64,000 bases of DNA from Opitutaceae bacterium UBA2377 (GCA_002344205.1 DDSZ01000032.1:94732-158731), one strand, 5' to 3'. Shown: positions 43,277 to 52,859, numbered from the stretch's first letter. Notes: a model not told the origin generated them from the letters alone. Made by a program: numbers and translations.

Positions 43277-45739
43277 TCAGCCGCCCAGGCGCACATGTTT
43301 CGCGCTGGAGCGGTTGAGGCGGAAGGAGGCGATTTCGCCCGGAGCGACGGGACCGAGGGCGTAACGCTTGCCGGCGAGGGTGAGCACGGGACGAACGGAT
43401 TGATTGGTCGGATTGCGCAGGCGCACCTCGATGTTTCCGCCCACGGCTGCCGGCTTCAGGGCGAGTAGCTCGATGGAGTCGGGCGTCAGGCGCGCGAGCG
43501 TGCCGGTGGCGGGCAGCGTGCCGTCGCGGTTTTCCCAGACCTGCATCGTGAGCGGCGGCTGGGTCAGCAAATCGGCGGCCTGTTCCACGGGTCCGTTGGC
43601 CGGCAGGAGCACGAGGCGTGCGCGTAGTTCGCCGCGGTCGGTGGTCGGTCGCCACCACTCCTTGGATTGGTCGAGGTTCTCGGCGCGGGCGTAACGGTTG
43701 GCCCGGGCGAGCGTGACGCGCAGGTCGCCGCTTTCGAGGTCGTAGGCAGCCAGCACGTCACTCGCGAGGGCGAAGCCTTTTTTGCCCAGCCTGTCGCGGG
43801 CACGCAGCCAGCGCAGGACGGGAATTTCGCCCTCGGTGCTGCGACGCGCACGTTCGGCGGGAACTTCGCATTCGACGGAACGAGCGCCGGGCAGCACGAG
43901 CTTGATGCGCGCGGCCTCGAGATCGGTGAACACGCGGGCTTCGATCGCGACCTCCTCGGTGCCGGCCGTGAGGCGGAAGGTGAGGCCAACGTGCGCCTTG
44001 GCCGAGGTCAGCCGCACTACGAGCGCGGCCCGGAGCGGTCCGCTCTCGGTGACGGCGACACGGGTGATTTTCCAACGGCCGATTTCCTCGGTGAGCCGCA
44101 CGCCGGCCGGTTCCTCGGTCATGGTGCCCCACGAGCCGAAGTTGTCGGCGACCGTCGTCAGGTGCAGGCCGCGCGGGCCGAAGAGTTTTTTGCCGCGATG
44201 GACGATCTGAATCCCGCGACCGCCGGGCTGAGCGCTGATGCGGTAGAATTGGTTGCGGATGGACTGGTCGCGGCCGCTGGCCTTGGTCGCCAGGGCGGGG
44301 ATTGCGGGCTTTTCCACCCAGCCCAGGGTGACGACATTCCAGCCGGCGGCGGGCAGGGTGACGGGCACGACGACGCGCTTGCGCCAGGCGAGGTCCACGA
44401 AGGACTCGTGCTCGGTGGCGATGATTTGATGCGAGACTGGTTGGCCGTTGAGCCGCACCTCGAGCGGCAGCTGTGACGGGCGGTCCTTGTAAGCCCCGAT
44501 GGGCCGGTGATCCACGCAGGCCTCCAGCTCAACCCAGGTCTGCACAGGTCGGAGATGCGGATTCCACAGGAGCAGCGGCACGGCCTTGGGATGGTCGGCG
44601 GCTACCTTTGGCAGGGTGACGCGGATGCGTCCGGCGAGATGGTTGAGCGTCCGGAACGCCGCCTCGCGGGCCGTGTGCCGCACGCCGCCGACTTCGTCGC
44701 ATTGCTCGTCGAAGGCGCGTTCGATGCTCGAGCCCGGCAAAATGTCGTGGAAGGAATTGAACAGCACCGATTCCCAGGTGCCGGCCAGATCCGCAGCCGG
44801 GGCGAGCCCGGCGTGCGTCAGCAGGGTGGTGGTGCGCTCCGTGCGCAGCAGCTCGTGCTCGGCGCGGCGATAGGCGTGCTTGAAGCGGGCGACGGAGGCG
44901 TAGCAACCGCGCATGCAGAAATTCAGCTCGCCGCGGATTTCCTGCAGCCGCGGCGCGCCGGGGGCGGCGAGTTCGCGCCGGAGCGCGGCGAAGAACGAGT
45001 GCAAGCCGGCGAAGCGCACTTCGAACTCCGGGTGGGCCTTCGCCCAGGCGCGGATGTCGTCAATGAGACGTTGGCTGGGCCCGCCGCCGTGGTTGCCGAG
45101 GCCGATGAACATGGCGACGTTTCGCAGCGGCGATTTTTTCGCCCACGGCACGAGCTGGTCAAAGCGGCGCGGGACTTCGTCGCGTTCGCAGCCATACCAG
45201 CCGATGGGCGGACGGTAGGCGAGGATCCGCGCGCCGCCGCGGCCGCGCCACCAGAACGCCGGATGCCGCAAGGGCAGGACCTCCGGCGGCGGCCGGGTGA
45301 AGGCGAAATTCTCCACGCCACCGGCGGCGAGCACCTCGGGGAGGCCGGCGGTGTGACCGAAGGAATCTGCCTGCCAACCGCATTTCACGTTCACACCGAG
45401 TTTCTCGCGGAAATAGCGCAGGCCGACCTCGTAGTGCCGGCAGAGCGTTTCGCTATCGAGGAGGTTGGTGTCGGGCTGGATCCAGGTGCCGCCCACGGCG
45501 TCCCACCGGCCGGTGCGGATCATCTTCAAAATGCGGGCGAAGGTCGCGGAATCGGTGCGGCGGACGTGCTCATAGATGGCGGCCTCGCCGCGGATAAAGG
45601 TGAGGTCGGGATTCGCCTCCATGAGGTCGAGGATGGTGCGACAGGTGGCGACGCCCTCGTTGAGACCTTCGCGGTAATCCCAGAGCCAGACGGGATCGAG
45701 ATGGGCGTTGGGGATGACGTGGACGACCGTTTTTTTCAT
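43277..45739 (-). CDS. GH38 family alpha-mannosidase-like glycoside hydrolase
   Basis: 820 residues without a clear signal peptide, so probably cytoplasmic. The N-terminal catalytic domain opens with HVIPNAHLDPVWLWDYREG, where His and Asp bind zinc, and continues with GGTWIQPDTNLLDSETL and CGWQADSFGHTAGLPEVL (catalytic Asp nucleophile and Zn ligands). The middle helical bundle and long C-terminal beta domain follow the family. GH38 enzymes remove alpha-linked mannose with a double-displacement mechanism. It starts the glycan cluster; the amidohydrolase gene lies upstream on the same strand, separated by a repeat-containing gap. Confidence 0.88.
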   Translation of the reverse strand: MKKTVVHVIPNAHLDPVWLWDYREGLNEGVATCRTILDLMEANPDLTFIRGEAAIYEHVRRTDSATFARILKMIRTGRWDAVGGTWIQPDTNLLDSETLCRHYEVGLRYFREKLGVNVKCGWQADSFGHTAGLPEVLAAGGVENFAFTRPPPEVLPLRHPAFWWRGRGGARILAYRPPIGWYGCERDEVPRRFDQLVPWAKKSPLRNVAMFIGLGNHGGGPSQRLIDDIRAWAKAHPEFEVRFAGLHSFFAALRRELAAPGAPRLQEIRGELNFCMRGCYASVARFKHAYRRAEHELLRTERTTTLLTHAGLAPAADLAGTWESVLFNSFHDILPGSSIERAFDEQCDEVGGVRHTAREAAFRTLNHLAGRIRVTLPKVAADHPKAVPLLLWNPHLRPVQTWVELEACVDHRPIGAYKDRPSQLPLEVRLNGQPVSHQIIATEHESFVDLAWRKRVVVPVTLPAAGWNVVTLGWVEKPAIPALATKASGRDQSIRNQFYRISAQPGGRGIQIVHRGKKLFGPRGLHLTTVADNFGSWGTMTEEPAGVRLTEEIGRWKITRVAVTESGPLRAALVVRLTSAKAHVGLTFRLTAGTEEVAIEARVFTDLEAARIKLVLPGARSVECEVPAERARRSTEGEIPVLRWLRARDRLGKKGFALASDVLAAYDLESGDLRVTLARANRYARAENLDQSKEWWRPTTDRGELRARLVLLPANGPVEQAADLLTQPPLTMQVWENRDGTLPATGTLARLTPDSIELLALKPAAVGGNIEVRLRNPTNQSVRPVLTLAGKRYALGPVAPGEIASFRLNRSSAKHVRLGG

Positions 45740-45768
45740 GGGGCGGGGGAAGACAACTTAAACCTTAA

Positions 45769-45841
45769 CCGCGGATTGCGCGGATGAACGCGGATAATGC
45801 AAGGAGCTGATTGAATCCGTGCTTATCTGCGCAATCCGCGG
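45769..45841. repeat. Palindromic intergenic repeat, copy 1
   Basis: CCGCGGATTGCGC (45769-45781) and GCGCAATCCGCGG (45829-45841) are perfect 13-bp inverted arms around about 47 bases that contain further GCGGAT/ATCCG pieces. It lies between the GH38 and amidohydrolase genes. A related, less perfect element is at 50171-50234. Probably a REP/MITE-like hairpin that could stop or stabilise the transcript. Confidence 0.7.
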
Positions 45842-45855
45842 AAAGAATCGGAATT

Positions 45856-46761
45856 TCACTTCGGCGGGGCGACGAGGCGCTCGGCGTTCTGCCAGTAGAT
45901 TTTTTCCACGACCCCGGCGCTGAGCGGCAGCGTTTGCAGAAAGTCGTGCAGCTCCGTGCCGTAGTAGTCGCGGCCGAAGAGCAGGCGGTCGGCGTAGCGC
46001 GTGATGAACTGCGCGGCGTGCGCCGGGTCGCGGGAGAGGGCCTGTCGGCCGGAGCCGGCGGAGAGATCGGCCCAGAGGTTGGGGTAGGTATCAAACAGCC
46101 GGTAAAGCCGACCACCGGGTGCGACCGGCCCGACGGGGTAGGGCGAGGGGCTGGCGTCGGCGTCGGCGCTGATTTCGCGCCAGAAGCCGGGCGCGTGGCC
46201 GATGAAGACCGTTTCCGGGCAGGCCTGCAGGGCGCGTTCCAGCGCGGCGACCGTGCCGCCATACCAGAGGGGCTGGAAAACCGGTGCGCCGGTTTTTTCG
46301 TCGGGCAGATGGGGCACGTCGAGATGGAGCACGACCGGCATCTTCAACTGGCCGGCCTTGCGAAAGATGGCGAGGCAGCGCGGATCGTCGAAGGGCACGC
46401 GGAACTTCCACTCGCCGCAGACGCGGGCGCCATGGATGTTATAGGCGGCTTCGAGGATGCCCGGGGCGTTGGCCCACAACGGGTGCGGGCAGAAGCCGAC
46501 GATGAAGCGCGCCGGATATTGTTTTTTCGTGTCGAGCAGATCGCTGAGCGGGATGCCGGGATGCGAACCGTCGGGCGCGAAGTGGGCCGGGTTGTAAACG
46601 TGGTTGTATTCCGGCGCCTGGTCCAGGTGGCTCAACTGCCACGAGAGCAGCCACGCGTAGCTGATGCCGTGCGCATCCATGTCGGCGATGAGGCCGTGCT
46701 CGTCGCGCTGGTGCCAGCGGACGTGTTGGTGGGAGTCAACGAGGCGCGTGGGGGCGGGCAT
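45856..46761 (-). CDS. Amidohydrolase-family protein (TIM-barrel, DUF-type lactonase-like)
   Basis: 301 residues from the ATG at 46761, chosen because it opens with RLVDSHQHVRW, the metal-binding HxH of amidohydrolase-2 proteins; the longer frame from 46890 adds an unrelated arginine-rich head. Later blocks are VVLHLDVPH (His ligand), TVFIGHAPGFW (His ligand) and LLFGRDYYGTEL (Asp). The group includes lactonases and decarboxylases acting on sugar-derived compounds. Neighbours suggest a carbohydrate role, not fixed by sequence. It is divergent from the cellulase-like gene. Confidence 0.8.
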   Translation of the reverse strand: MPAPTRLVDSHQHVRWHQRDEHGLIADMDAHGISYAWLLSWQLSHLDQAPEYNHVYNPAHFAPDGSHPGIPLSDLLDTKKQYPARFIVGFCPHPLWANAPGILEAAYNIHGARVCGEWKFRVPFDDPRCLAIFRKAGQLKMPVVLHLDVPHLPDEKTGAPVFQPLWYGGTVAALERALQACPETVFIGHAPGFWREISADADASPSPYPVGPVAPGGRLYRLFDTYPNLWADLSAGSGRQALSRDPAHAAQFITRYADRLLFGRDYYGTELHDFLQTLPLSAGVVEKIYWQNAERLVAPPK

Positions 46762-46915
46762 GGCGGAGGCGAGCGTGCCGGCTCGCGGTCCCGGCGCAAA
46801 AGGAAAAGCGGCGGCGATCCAGCGGGCTGAATAATCGCAAGGTGACGGAGTTTCCCGCCGGTGCCGGCTCGACGTGACCGTTGCCGGCAACTACGCCTTG
46901 CGGAGTTTTCCCACC

Positions 46916-48130
46916 ATGGACATGCCCGCCCAGACTTCCTCCACCCCCAACCGACCGACCGCGAGGGCCCTCGCCGACGGCTTTGATCCCCGCGACCATC
47001 TCGCACCCCGAAGGCTGACGATGGCCATGTGGGACCAGGCCTTTTTGCTCCGCCATGGGCCGGGCGGCAGTTTCGCCGACTGGGACCGGGTGCTCGATGA
47101 GACGGTCGAGCGCGGGTATAACACCGTGCGGCTGGATCCCATGCCGCAGTGGATCGACCTCGACCAGCCCGACCGCGAGCTGCACTGGCCCGATCCGCAG
47201 GCGCCTTATCTCCCGTGGGATTGGAACACCGCGGTTACCGCGCCCGCGGGCCGCTGGCTGATTGAGTTCATGGAGAAGCTGCTCGCCCGCCCTTCGCTGC
47301 ACTATACCCTCAGCGCCTGGTGGTTCGGCCTGACCGAGAGCAGCTCGCACAAGGGACCGCCGGTGCGGCGTCAGCCCGCCAACCACGCCGAGGGTGCCGA
47401 GCTGTGGGCCGACATGCTCCACGCCTGGAAGCGCCGTTTCGGCTTCGACCGCCTGGTTTACTTCGATCTCGCCAACGAGGTGCCTTACTTCTTCCCCGGG
47501 TTTCTCGACCGCCTGAAAAAAGAGACCGGCCTCGATTGGGGCACGGCCGCCGCTTTCACGCCCGCGCAGGCCGCCGCGATCGCCGCCGAGCTCAACCCGC
47601 CGCTGGCCGCGCTGCGCCGCGAGTTTCCGGAGCTGCGCTTCACCGTTTCGATTCACGGCGACCTGCGCTGGCTCGACGTGCCCCTGGAGCTGGATTGCCT
47701 CGACGTGCATTTCTACGCCGACGCCGACCCGCGCTGGGTGCAGCGCACGAAGTTCCACGAACACATGGCGTATTTTTACAAACGCACCGACTGGCATGCC
47801 GATTTCTCCGACCGCGCCCGCAAGACTGCCGCCGCGATGGCCCCGATGCTGCGCCAGCGCCAGCGGGCCAAGCTCATGCGTTTCGCGCAGTGGTCGGCCG
47901 AGCGCGGCATGCCGCTCACGACGACCGAGTCATGGTCGGCATGGTATGCCTTTGACGCTCCCGATTTCGACTGGGGCTGGCTGCTGGAGTGGGCGGAGTG
48001 GAGTGTCGAAGATGCCATCGCCGCCGGCATGTGGGGCTGGACCCCGCACAACTACGTGCAGCCGCACTTCGCGAATTGGCGCGACGTCCGCTGGCATCGC
48101 CGGCTGAACGACCGCTTTCTGCGCAGCTGA
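46916..48130 (+). CDS. Cellulase-like TIM-barrel glycoside hydrolase-related protein
   Basis: 404 residues from the ATG at 46916 (46922 also possible; 46874 less so). A (beta/alpha)8 layout is seen in RGYNTVRLDPMPQWID, LIEFMEKLLARPSL, VYFDLANEVPYFFPGF (candidate acid/base Asn-Glu), FTVSIHGDL, CLDVHFYADAD and TTTESWSAWYAF (candidate nucleophile Glu), followed by WGWTPHNYVQPHF. The set resembles clan-A cellulase-like proteins (PF12876-type). No signal peptide is seen, so it probably acts inside the cell on imported oligosaccharides. Substrate unknown. Confidence 0.75.
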   Translation: MDMPAQTSSTPNRPTARALADGFDPRDHLAPRRLTMAMWDQAFLLRHGPGGSFADWDRVLDETVERGYNTVRLDPMPQWIDLDQPDRELHWPDPQAPYLPWDWNTAVTAPAGRWLIEFMEKLLARPSLHYTLSAWWFGLTESSSHKGPPVRRQPANHAEGAELWADMLHAWKRRFGFDRLVYFDLANEVPYFFPGFLDRLKKETGLDWGTAAAFTPAQAAAIAAELNPPLAALRREFPELRFTVSIHGDLRWLDVPLELDCLDVHFYADADPRWVQRTKFHEHMAYFYKRTDWHADFSDRARKTAAAMAPMLRQRQRAKLMRFAQWSAERGMPLTTTESWSAWYAFDAPDFDWGWLLEWAEWSVEDAIAAGMWGWTPHNYVQPHFANWRDVRWHRRLNDRFLRS

Positions 48131-48202
48131 CACCGTGTTTTTCCTTTGTCTCACCGGTTTGATCCCCGATGGTCTGATTCCCCCGGTGCATTTCTTTGAT
48201 TT

Positions 48203-48982
48203 ATGAATCCGTCTCCAGTCAGATCCTTTCAGGTTGAGCAACTGCCGGTGCGAGCCTTTGGGCCGCTGGCCGACATGGCCACCGCCGCTGCCGCCGATGC
48301 CGCGGCGGTGCTGAAAGCGGCGGTCGCCAAAAACGGACGCGCGCGCGCCATCATCGCCACGGGTAACTCGCAGGACCTGTTTCTCGAAAAACTCACGCAG
48401 ACCGCCGGCATCGACTGGTCGAAGATCGAGCTTTTCCACATGGACGAGTATCTCGGCATGCCGATGACGCACCGGGCCTCGTTCCGAAAATATCTCAAGG
48501 AGCGGGTCTTTGACCGGGTGCGGCCGGCCGGGGCGAATTACTTGGAGGGCGATGCCCTCGAGCCGCTCAAGGCGATGCGCGCCTATGCCCAGGCGCTCGC
48601 GGCGCTGCCGATCGACCTGTGCTGCCTCGGCATCGGGGAGAACGGCCACCTTGCCTTCAACGACCCGCCGGTCGCCGACTTCGCGGACCCGGAGGCCATC
48701 AAGATCGTGAAGCTCGACGAGCAGTGCCGGCGGCAGCAGGTGGGGGAGGGACATTTCCCGAACCTCGATGCCGTGCCCATGTATGCGATCACGCTCACGA
48801 TCCCGACGCTTTGCCAGGTGGGCCGCATGATCGCGGTCGTGCCGGAGAAACGGAAGGCCGCGGCGGTGAAGGCTTCGCTGGAAGGCCCGCTCGCGACGGC
48901 GTGTCCGGGCAGCTTCCTGCGGCAACAACCGCATGCGGTGCTCTACCTCGATGCGGATTCGTCGTCGTTGCTGACGCGGTGA
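48203..48982 (+). CDS. nagB: Glucosamine-6-phosphate deaminase
   Basis: 259 residues with the classical blocks: ATGNSQDLFLEKL for phosphate binding, ELFHMDEYLGMPMTHRASFR carrying the catalytic Asp, CLGIGENGHLAFNDPP with His and neighbouring residues, and TIPTLCQVGRMIAVVPEKRKAAAV as the C-terminal phosphate contact. It converts glucosamine-6-phosphate to fructose-6-phosphate and ammonia. nagA follows 13 bp later, so both form the usual GlcNAc-6-phosphate salvage pair. The cellulase-like gene precedes by 72 bp. Confidence 0.92.
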   Translation: MNPSPVRSFQVEQLPVRAFGPLADMATAAAADAAAVLKAAVAKNGRARAIIATGNSQDLFLEKLTQTAGIDWSKIELFHMDEYLGMPMTHRASFRKYLKERVFDRVRPAGANYLEGDALEPLKAMRAYAQALAALPIDLCCLGIGENGHLAFNDPPVADFADPEAIKIVKLDEQCRRQQVGEGHFPNLDAVPMYAITLTIPTLCQVGRMIAVVPEKRKAAAVKASLEGPLATACPGSFLRQQPHAVLYLDADSSSLLTR

Positions 48983-48995
48983 TCCGCTTCCGCCC

Positions 48996-50150
48996 ATGAA
49001 CCCCGCCGTCCGCGACGTCATTGATCCCCGCACCGGCCAGACCGTGCGGCTGACGATGGCGGATGGACGAATTCGTTCGCTCGAAACGGTGTCGGTGGCG
49101 AAGGCGGGCCTGCCGCTGCTGCTGCCGCCGCTGGTGGACATCCAGATCAATGGCTACGCCGGCGTGGATTTTCAGCGGGATGATTGCGCCCTGGCCGAAC
49201 TCGAGCGCGCGGCGACCGGCTTGGCCGAGGCGGCCTGCGGCCGTTTTTTCCTGACGCTCATCACGAACCGCTGGGAGAAAATGCTGGCGCGGTTGCGGCA
49301 CTACCGGACGCTGCGGGCGGCCTCGCCGGTGCTGCAACGCCGGATCGCCGGCTGGCACCTGGAGGGCCCCTTCATGAGTCCGAAGCCGGGCTTTCATGGG
49401 GCGCATTCGCCGGAGTGCATGGAGCCGCCGTCCACAGCGCATATGCTCGAACTGAAAGAGCTGGTGGGCGACGACCCCACGCTGCTCACCATGGCGCCGG
49501 AGTGGCCGGAGGCACCGGCGGCGATCAATGTGGCGCGCACCCTGGGCTTTCGGGTCTGGCTCGGGCACACCGATGCGACCGCGGAGCAGCTTGCGGACGC
49601 GGTTTGCGCCGGTGCGGAGGGTTTCACGCACCTCGGCAACGGTTGCCCGGGGGAGCTGCACCGGCACGACAACATCATCTTCCGCGTGCTCGACGAACCG
49701 CGGCTGCGCGCGAGTCTCATCCCGGATCGTATCCATGTGTCGCCGGTGTTGTTCCGGCTGATGCACCAGATATTGGGGCCGGGGCGGATTTGTTACACGA
49801 CCGATGCCATGGCAGCCGCCGGCGCGGGCCCGGGCACCTACGATCTGGCGGGCATGCGGGTCGAGGTCGGTGCCGACGGGGTCGTGCGGCAACCGGGCAA
49901 ATCAAACTATGCGGGCTCGAGCCTCGCGCCGTTGGAAGGCGTGCGCCGCGCCGCCGCGATGCTGCGCGAGCGGCCGGAACGCGTGTGGGATTATTTTTCC
50001 ACCGCCCCGGCCGGTTTCATGGGTCTGCCGCCGGCGTTGGCGGCGGGTGCACCCGCCGACTACTGCCTGCTGCACGAAACCGCGGCGGGCATGCGGATCG
50101 AGATCCACTTCGTCGGCGAACCGGTGCGGGAAGCCGGGTGGAGCACATGA
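48996..50150 (+). CDS. nagA: N-acetylglucosamine-6-phosphate deacetylase
   Basis: 384 residues of the amidohydrolase superfamily. LPPLVDIQINGYAGVDFQ and GWHLEGPFMSPKPGFHGAH (with the metal-binding Glu) are typical of NagA; VWLGHTDATAEQ, GFTHLGNGC and YTTDAMAAAGAGPG carry the His residues and the catalytic Asp. It removes acetate from GlcNAc-6-phosphate for the NagB reaction encoded just upstream. No N-acetylglucosamine kinase or PTS gene is nearby, so phosphorylation must happen elsewhere. Confidence 0.92.
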   Translation: MNPAVRDVIDPRTGQTVRLTMADGRIRSLETVSVAKAGLPLLLPPLVDIQINGYAGVDFQRDDCALAELERAATGLAEAACGRFFLTLITNRWEKMLARLRHYRTLRAASPVLQRRIAGWHLEGPFMSPKPGFHGAHSPECMEPPSTAHMLELKELVGDDPTLLTMAPEWPEAPAAINVARTLGFRVWLGHTDATAEQLADAVCAGAEGFTHLGNGCPGELHRHDNIIFRVLDEPRLRASLIPDRIHVSPVLFRLMHQILGPGRICYTTDAMAAAGAGPGTYDLAGMRVEVGADGVVRQPGKSNYAGSSLAPLEGVRRAAAMLRERPERVWDYFSTAPAGFMGLPPALAAGAPADYCLLHETAAGMRIEIHFVGEPVREAGWST

Positions 50151-50170
50151 AAACGGCTAAGGCAATTTGG

Positions 50171-50234
50171 CCACGGATGGCACGGATTGATACGGATAGA
50201 ATTCGCCATCTGTGCCCAGCAGTGAAATCCGTGG
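50171..50234. repeat. Palindromic intergenic repeat, copy 2
   Basis: CCACGGAT (50171-50178) and ATCCGTGG (50227-50234) are inverted, with internal GGCACGGAT / ATCTGTGCC pieces. The same architecture as the repeat at 45769-45841 (CGGAT steps inside a hairpin), but diverged in sequence. It sits between nagA and the alpha/beta hydrolase gene and may separate their transcripts. Confidence 0.6.
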
Positions 50235-50280
50235 TCGATTCGGTTGGGATGGTGGGTCGCAACATGCATCAAATTATTTC

Positions 50281-51417
50281 ATGAAAACCATGATCGGAGC
50301 CTACGGGCCGTGGGCGGCGTCGCTGCTGCCGGAAACTCCCAGCCCCCTGTCGTTGCAGCAATGTCCGGTCGAGGAGTTTGCCGCCCGGCGCGCCAAGGCC
50401 AAGGCCCGCGTGCTCGAGTGCATGGCCCCGCCGACGCACGGCAAAGTGGCCGCGCCGACCGTGCAGTGGCGGCGGGAATACGACGGACTCAGCATCGAGG
50501 CCATATCGTGGCAACTGCCCCATGGCGCGCCGACGGAAGCCTGGGTGCTCAAACCCGCCGGGGCGACCGGACGGCTGCCGGCGGTGCTCGCGCTGCACGA
50601 TCACGGTGGCTTCAAATATCTCGGCAAGGAAAAGATCGCGCAGGCCGGGCCCGAGGTGCCGCCACTGGTGCAGGCGCACCGCGCGGACGCCTACGCAGGG
50701 CTGGCGTGGGCCAACGAACTGGCGCGACGCGGCTATGTGGTGCTGGTGCACGATGCCTTCGCTTTTGGCAGCCGGCGCGTCCGTCCGGCCGACGTGCCGC
50801 TGATTCTGCCGAGCACGGTGGTGGACGACACCGACGACACCAAGGACGGGATGACCGCCTACAACACGTGGGCCGCACATCACGAACACATCATGGCCAA
50901 GTCGCTCTTCAGCGCCGGCACGACCTGGCCGGGAGTATTTTGGGCGGAGGACCGGGTGGCGCTGGACATGCTTGGCGCGCGGCCCGACGTGGATCCGGCG
51001 CGCATCGGCGTGGGCGGGCTTTCCGGCGGCGGGCTGCGCACCACGTTTCTCGCCGGACTCGATGAACGCGTGAAGTGCGCGGTGTGCGTGGGCATGATGA
51101 CGACATGGCGCGACTACCTGCTCCACAAAAGTTACACCCACACGTGGATGTGCTACGTGCCGCTGCTCCCGCGCGACCTTGATTATCCCGAGATTCTCGG
51201 CCTGCGCGCGCCGCTGCCGGCGCTCGTGCAGAACACGCGGGCCGATCCGCTTTTCACCACATCCGAGATGGAGAGCGCCGCCGCGAAGCTCACCGCGGTT
51301 TACGCGGCGAGCGGCGCACCGGAGCATTTCCGTGCCTCGTGGTATGAGGGGCGCCACCAGTTCAGCCAGCCGATGCAGGTCGAAGCCTTCGAGTGGTTCG
51401 ACCGCTGGCTGCGCTGA
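50281..51417 (+). CDS. Alpha/beta hydrolase (acetyl-esterase/dienelactone-hydrolase-like)
   Basis: 378 residues from the ATG at 50281; a longer frame from 50212 runs through the repeat. VLALHDHGGFKYLGK is the oxyanion-region strand, and IGVGGLSGGGLRTTFLAGL holds the nucleophile elbow GLSGG (Ser at its centre). The acid should be near VQNTRADPLF and the His in GRHQFSQPM. The layout resembles the Abhydrolase_7/acetyl xylan esterase group. No signal peptide. In a glycan cluster it could remove acyl groups from sugars (inference). Confidence 0.8.
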   Translation: MKTMIGAYGPWAASLLPETPSPLSLQQCPVEEFAARRAKAKARVLECMAPPTHGKVAAPTVQWRREYDGLSIEAISWQLPHGAPTEAWVLKPAGATGRLPAVLALHDHGGFKYLGKEKIAQAGPEVPPLVQAHRADAYAGLAWANELARRGYVVLVHDAFAFGSRRVRPADVPLILPSTVVDDTDDTKDGMTAYNTWAAHHEHIMAKSLFSAGTTWPGVFWAEDRVALDMLGARPDVDPARIGVGGLSGGGLRTTFLAGLDERVKCAVCVGMMTTWRDYLLHKSYTHTWMCYVPLLPRDLDYPEILGLRAPLPALVQNTRADPLFTTSEMESAAAKLTAVYAASGAPEHFRASWYEGRHQFSQPMQVEAFEWFDRWLR

Positions 51418-51450
51418 ACCGATCTGCTCGCACCGGCGGGTGAGCATACG

Positions 51451-51460
51451 CGAATATTCG
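51451..51460. promoter_or_regulatory. AT-rich palindrome upstream of the binding-protein gene
   Basis: CGAATATTCG, a perfect 10-bp palindrome inside the 137-bp gap between the hydrolase and binding-protein genes, 94 bp ahead of the ATG. AT-rich palindromes are rare in this GC-rich DNA, so it might be an operator for the importer operon. No other copy was found in the window, so this is weak. Confidence 0.3.
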
Positions 51461-51554
51461 TTGTGTGCGGGGTTGCCATGCGCCTTCGCAACCGCCCATA
51501 ACAGGACCACCCCGCACCGCCGCGACTCCTCGCGGCCGTGTCCCCTGACTACGC

Positions 51555-52859
51555 ATGTTGTCCCGCATTCTCGAATTCCTGGCCTGGCTGGCAGTGGTCC
51601 TGCTCGCCGCGTTGGGTTTCTGGTGGGCGGGGCACCAGCGCCACCAGCCGCCGACGGACGGTCGCACGGAGATCTCGTGGTTCGTGCCCATCACGCCGCT
51701 GCGTGATCTCTACGAGGCCGATGTCGCGGAGTTTGAGCGGCGCAACCCAGGCATCAAGGTGCGGATCATCTGGGTGCCGGGCAGTGAATATAACGCCAAG
51801 CTCAAGATCCTCGCGGCCGCCGATCTGCTGCCCGACCTGTTTTTCACCGGCGACGTGTGGCTGAGCTACCTGCTGCCCTTCAAGCGCGACATCACCGACC
51901 TGATGCTGCGCGACGCCGGCGAGATCGGGCTGGACGATTATTTTCCGGAGATCCGCGCCGCGATGCAGCTCCACGGGCGCTACTACATCCTCACGGAATA
52001 CATGAACCTTTCGCTGCTCTATTTCAACCGGCGGCTCTTTGCCGAGGCCGGTGTCCCTGAGCCGCGGGAGGACTGGACCTGGGACGACTATGTGCGCGCC
52101 GGGCAGGCGCTCACCCGGCCAGGCGGCCCCGGCCGGCCGGGCGTGTGGGGTTCCTCGCGCGTTGAGGGCTGGTGGGGCGAGTGGATCATTTATGTGCGGC
52201 AGTCGGGGGGCGACCTGTTCACTGCCGACGGCCGGCGCAGCCTGCTCGATACGCCCGAGGCGATCAACGGGCTGCGCTTTTACCTGGAGAAATCCGACAA
52301 GCACGGCATCAGCGCGCCGGCTGGCTTCGAGCCGCTCAACGGGTTCGTCAACGAACGCGTCGCGATGATCGTGGGCGGGCACGTCAACTACTGGCTCAAT
52401 TACAACCAGATGCCGGGACTCGACTGGGACGTGCAGCTCCTGCCCGTGGGTCCCGTGAGACGCAAGGGCGGTGAACTGGCCATGGCCGGCTACAGCGTGA
52501 GCATCACCTCGCCGCATCCTGAGGAGGCGTGGGCGCTGGCGAAGTTTCTCACCCGTCCCGAGGCCATCGCGCGGATTGTGGCGCGCGGCAGCCTCTCGGT
52601 GCGCCGTTCGGTGGCCGAGGCCCAGATGCGCGATGCGCGCCCGGAGGACCGGCCGCGCAACCTCGCCGCGGCCTACCGGCAGTTTCAATACGGCGAGCAC
52701 ATCCCGCGACACTCGCACTACATCGAGATCATGCTCCAGATCGTGCAGCCGGAGATCGACCGGATGCTGCTCGGTGAATTCGGCCCCGAGGAGGCCGGCC
52801 GGCGCGCGGCCGCGGCGGTCAACGCCTTCCTCGCCACCTTCGACCCCAACGCCCCGTGA
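51555..52859 (+). CDS. Sugar ABC transporter, extracellular solute-binding protein (family 1)
   Basis: 434 residues. The N-terminus is a hydrophobic segment (about 5-26, LEFLAWLAVVLLAALGFWWAG) without a lipobox, so the protein may be anchored by an uncleaved helix. The binding-protein core shows EISWFVPITPLRDLYEADVAEFERRNPGIKVRIIWVPGSEYNAKLK in segments, PDLFFTGDVWLSYLLPFKRDITDL and EEAWALAKFLTRPEAIARI. It collects an oligosaccharide for the two permeases that follow (overlap of 4 bp, then 1 bp). No ATPase gene is found here. Confidence 0.88.
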   Translation: MLSRILEFLAWLAVVLLAALGFWWAGHQRHQPPTDGRTEISWFVPITPLRDLYEADVAEFERRNPGIKVRIIWVPGSEYNAKLKILAAADLLPDLFFTGDVWLSYLLPFKRDITDLMLRDAGEIGLDDYFPEIRAAMQLHGRYYILTEYMNLSLLYFNRRLFAEAGVPEPREDWTWDDYVRAGQALTRPGGPGRPGVWGSSRVEGWWGEWIIYVRQSGGDLFTADGRRSLLDTPEAINGLRFYLEKSDKHGISAPAGFEPLNGFVNERVAMIVGGHVNYWLNYNQMPGLDWDVQLLPVGPVRRKGGELAMAGYSVSITSPHPEEAWALAKFLTRPEAIARIVARGSLSVRRSVAEAQMRDARPEDRPRNLAAAYRQFQYGEHIPRHSHYIEIMLQIVQPEIDRMLLGEFGPEEAGRRAAAAVNAFLATFDPNAP

